Shown: positions 4,698 to 5,232 of the stretch, in pieces
Layout of the letters: every line of letters starts with the position of its first letter
Numbering within the stretch: position 1 is the stretch's first letter
Origin: Verrucomicrobiales bacterium
Lineage (GTDB): Bacteria; Verrucomicrobiota; Verrucomicrobiia; Limisphaerales; Palsa-1400
Direction of reading: 5' to 3'
Length of the DNA stretch: 5,232 bases
NCBI GenBank assembly: GCA_028293405.1
Contig: JAQGOW010000574.1
Span: 1 to 5,232, forward strand
Notes under the pieces: model-generated
Told to the model about the DNA's origin: nothing
The model's input: the letters and a program-made list of their open reading frames with translations, nothing else
Databases searched by the model: none
Translations under genes and position numbers: made by a program

Positions 4698-5232
4698 ATG
4701 CAAGAACCAGAATCTATCCCGCCTTTTACCAACAGTGTCACTGACCGGCCCGAGGCCGGTTTTCGACGGATTGTTCGCTACCTACTTGCGGGCAATCCGT
4801 TTTTTGTTTTGAGCGCCGTGCTTTTGCTCTACGCGATGCGGCGACTGTCATTCGACTCGCGTTTGTTTTCGACGGAGGTTTCGCAACTGATCTTCAACTT
4901 CAGTTCCTTTCAGGTTTACGAAATCGTCCTGATCGGAACCGCCATTCTTCTGGCGCGCCGACGGATCTGGTATGACTCCACCCTGCTCGTGTTCATCGAA
5001 AGTATGTTCGCGTTTGTGCCGTTGATGCTGGTGAGCCAGGCGTTGCTGGTCGAAAACTCGATTGCGTCGATTCTGTGTTTAGCGGGAGCGGTGCTGTTCG
5101 TGTTGAGGACGGGTGCGATGACAAAAGCAATTCGTCCTTTGAATTTTCCGCCGCGCCTTTTATTCGTCGCCGGGGTTCTGTTGTTGGTGAACGTGGCGAC
5201 TCCAGTTTTGACCCGCCATTTGCATCGCGAAC
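4698..5232 (+). CDS. Multi-pass integral membrane protein, N-terminal part (3' end outside window)
   Basis: The frame is open from the ATG at 4698 to the window edge: 178 full codons with no stop. A hydrophilic ~25-residue N terminus (MQEPESIPPF) is followed by hydrophobic segments at about 32-47 (FFVLSAVLLLYAM), 71-86 (YEIVLIGTAILLA), 96-117 (LLVFIESMFAFVPLMLV), 120-137 (SIASILCLAGAVLFVL) and 153-171 (LLFVAGVLLLVNVATPV). Basic loops such as MRRL, ARRR and the stretch MTKAIRP suggest several alternating passes in the inner membrane. I recognise no catalytic or transport motif and do not assign a family; the missing C-terminal part may hold the defining domain. The start is well supported by the ribosome site at 4682-4689. 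Transcribed divergently from the HTH-zinc ribbon gene, which may regulate it. Confidence 0.8.
   Translation, partial: MQEPESIPPFTNSVTDRPEAGFRRIVRYLLAGNPFFVLSAVLLLYAMRRLSFDSRLFSTEVSQLIFNFSSFQVYEIVLIGTAILLARRRIWYDSTLLVFIESMFAFVPLMLVSQALLVENSIASILCLAGAVLFVLRTGAMTKAIRPLNFPPRLLFVAGVLLLVNVATPVLTRHLHRE
4744..4760 (+). other. Terminator-like hairpin inside the start of the membrane gene
   Basis: ACCGGCC (4744-4750), loop CGA, GGCCGGT (4754-4760), then TTT: a perfect 7-bp GC-rich stem beginning 46 bases after the start codon. It lies in codons for TDRPEAGF. The T run is short (four counting the stem's last T), so full termination is doubtful; attenuation or translation control is possible. Confidence 0.4.

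Overview
The window is a compact bacterial chromosomal segment with six gene calls inside it and one truncated gene at each edge counted among them (seven in total). No rRNA, tRNA, CRISPR, transposase or phage gene is visible. Base composition is moderate, slightly GC-rich, and gene starts mostly lack strong Shine-Dalgarno sequences. The mix of a Pro/Thr/Arg-repeat protein, a lipoprotein amidase with long insertions, a 1-Cys peroxiredoxin, stand-alone receiver proteins and an excisionase-type HTH protein with a zinc ribbon resembles soil Verrucomicrobiota (Chthoniobacterales-like) or a neighbouring PVC lineage. That placement is inference from gene style, not from a marker gene.

Layout. Positions 1-1140 (+) are the C-terminal part of a basic, disordered protein built on an 11-residue Pro/Thr/Arg repeat. 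It converges with a minus-strand N-acetylmuramoyl-L-alanine amidase lipoprotein (2220 down to 1141), and the two stop codons abut with no base between them. A 183-bp divergent spacer leads into a Prx6-like 1-Cys peroxiredoxin (2404-3039, +). After 145 bp comes a single-domain response regulator (3185-3643, +), which converges, with 8 bp between stop codons, on a second single-domain response regulator (4098 down to 3652, -). Upstream of that, on the same strand, is a small protein joining an excisionase/MerR-type helix-turn-helix to a zinc ribbon (4596 down to 4150). A 101-bp divergent spacer with tandem GATAGT repeats separates it from a multi-pass membrane protein that runs off the right edge (4698-5232, +).

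How the genes may work together. The left half is envelope-related (repeat protein plus peptidoglycan amidase) followed by peroxide defence. The right half is regulatory: two output-less receiver proteins tail to tail, and a likely DNA-binding protein divergent from a membrane protein. No histidine kinase is present, so the receivers must get phosphate from a kinase elsewhere. The most interesting parts are the tail-to-tail receiver pair (one with an atypical Lys-Cys instead of Lys-Pro), the HTH-zinc ribbon protein with a possible operator in its divergent promoter, a terminator-like hairpin with a competing pairing at the start of the membrane gene, and the 11-residue repeat whose codons are fully scrambled.
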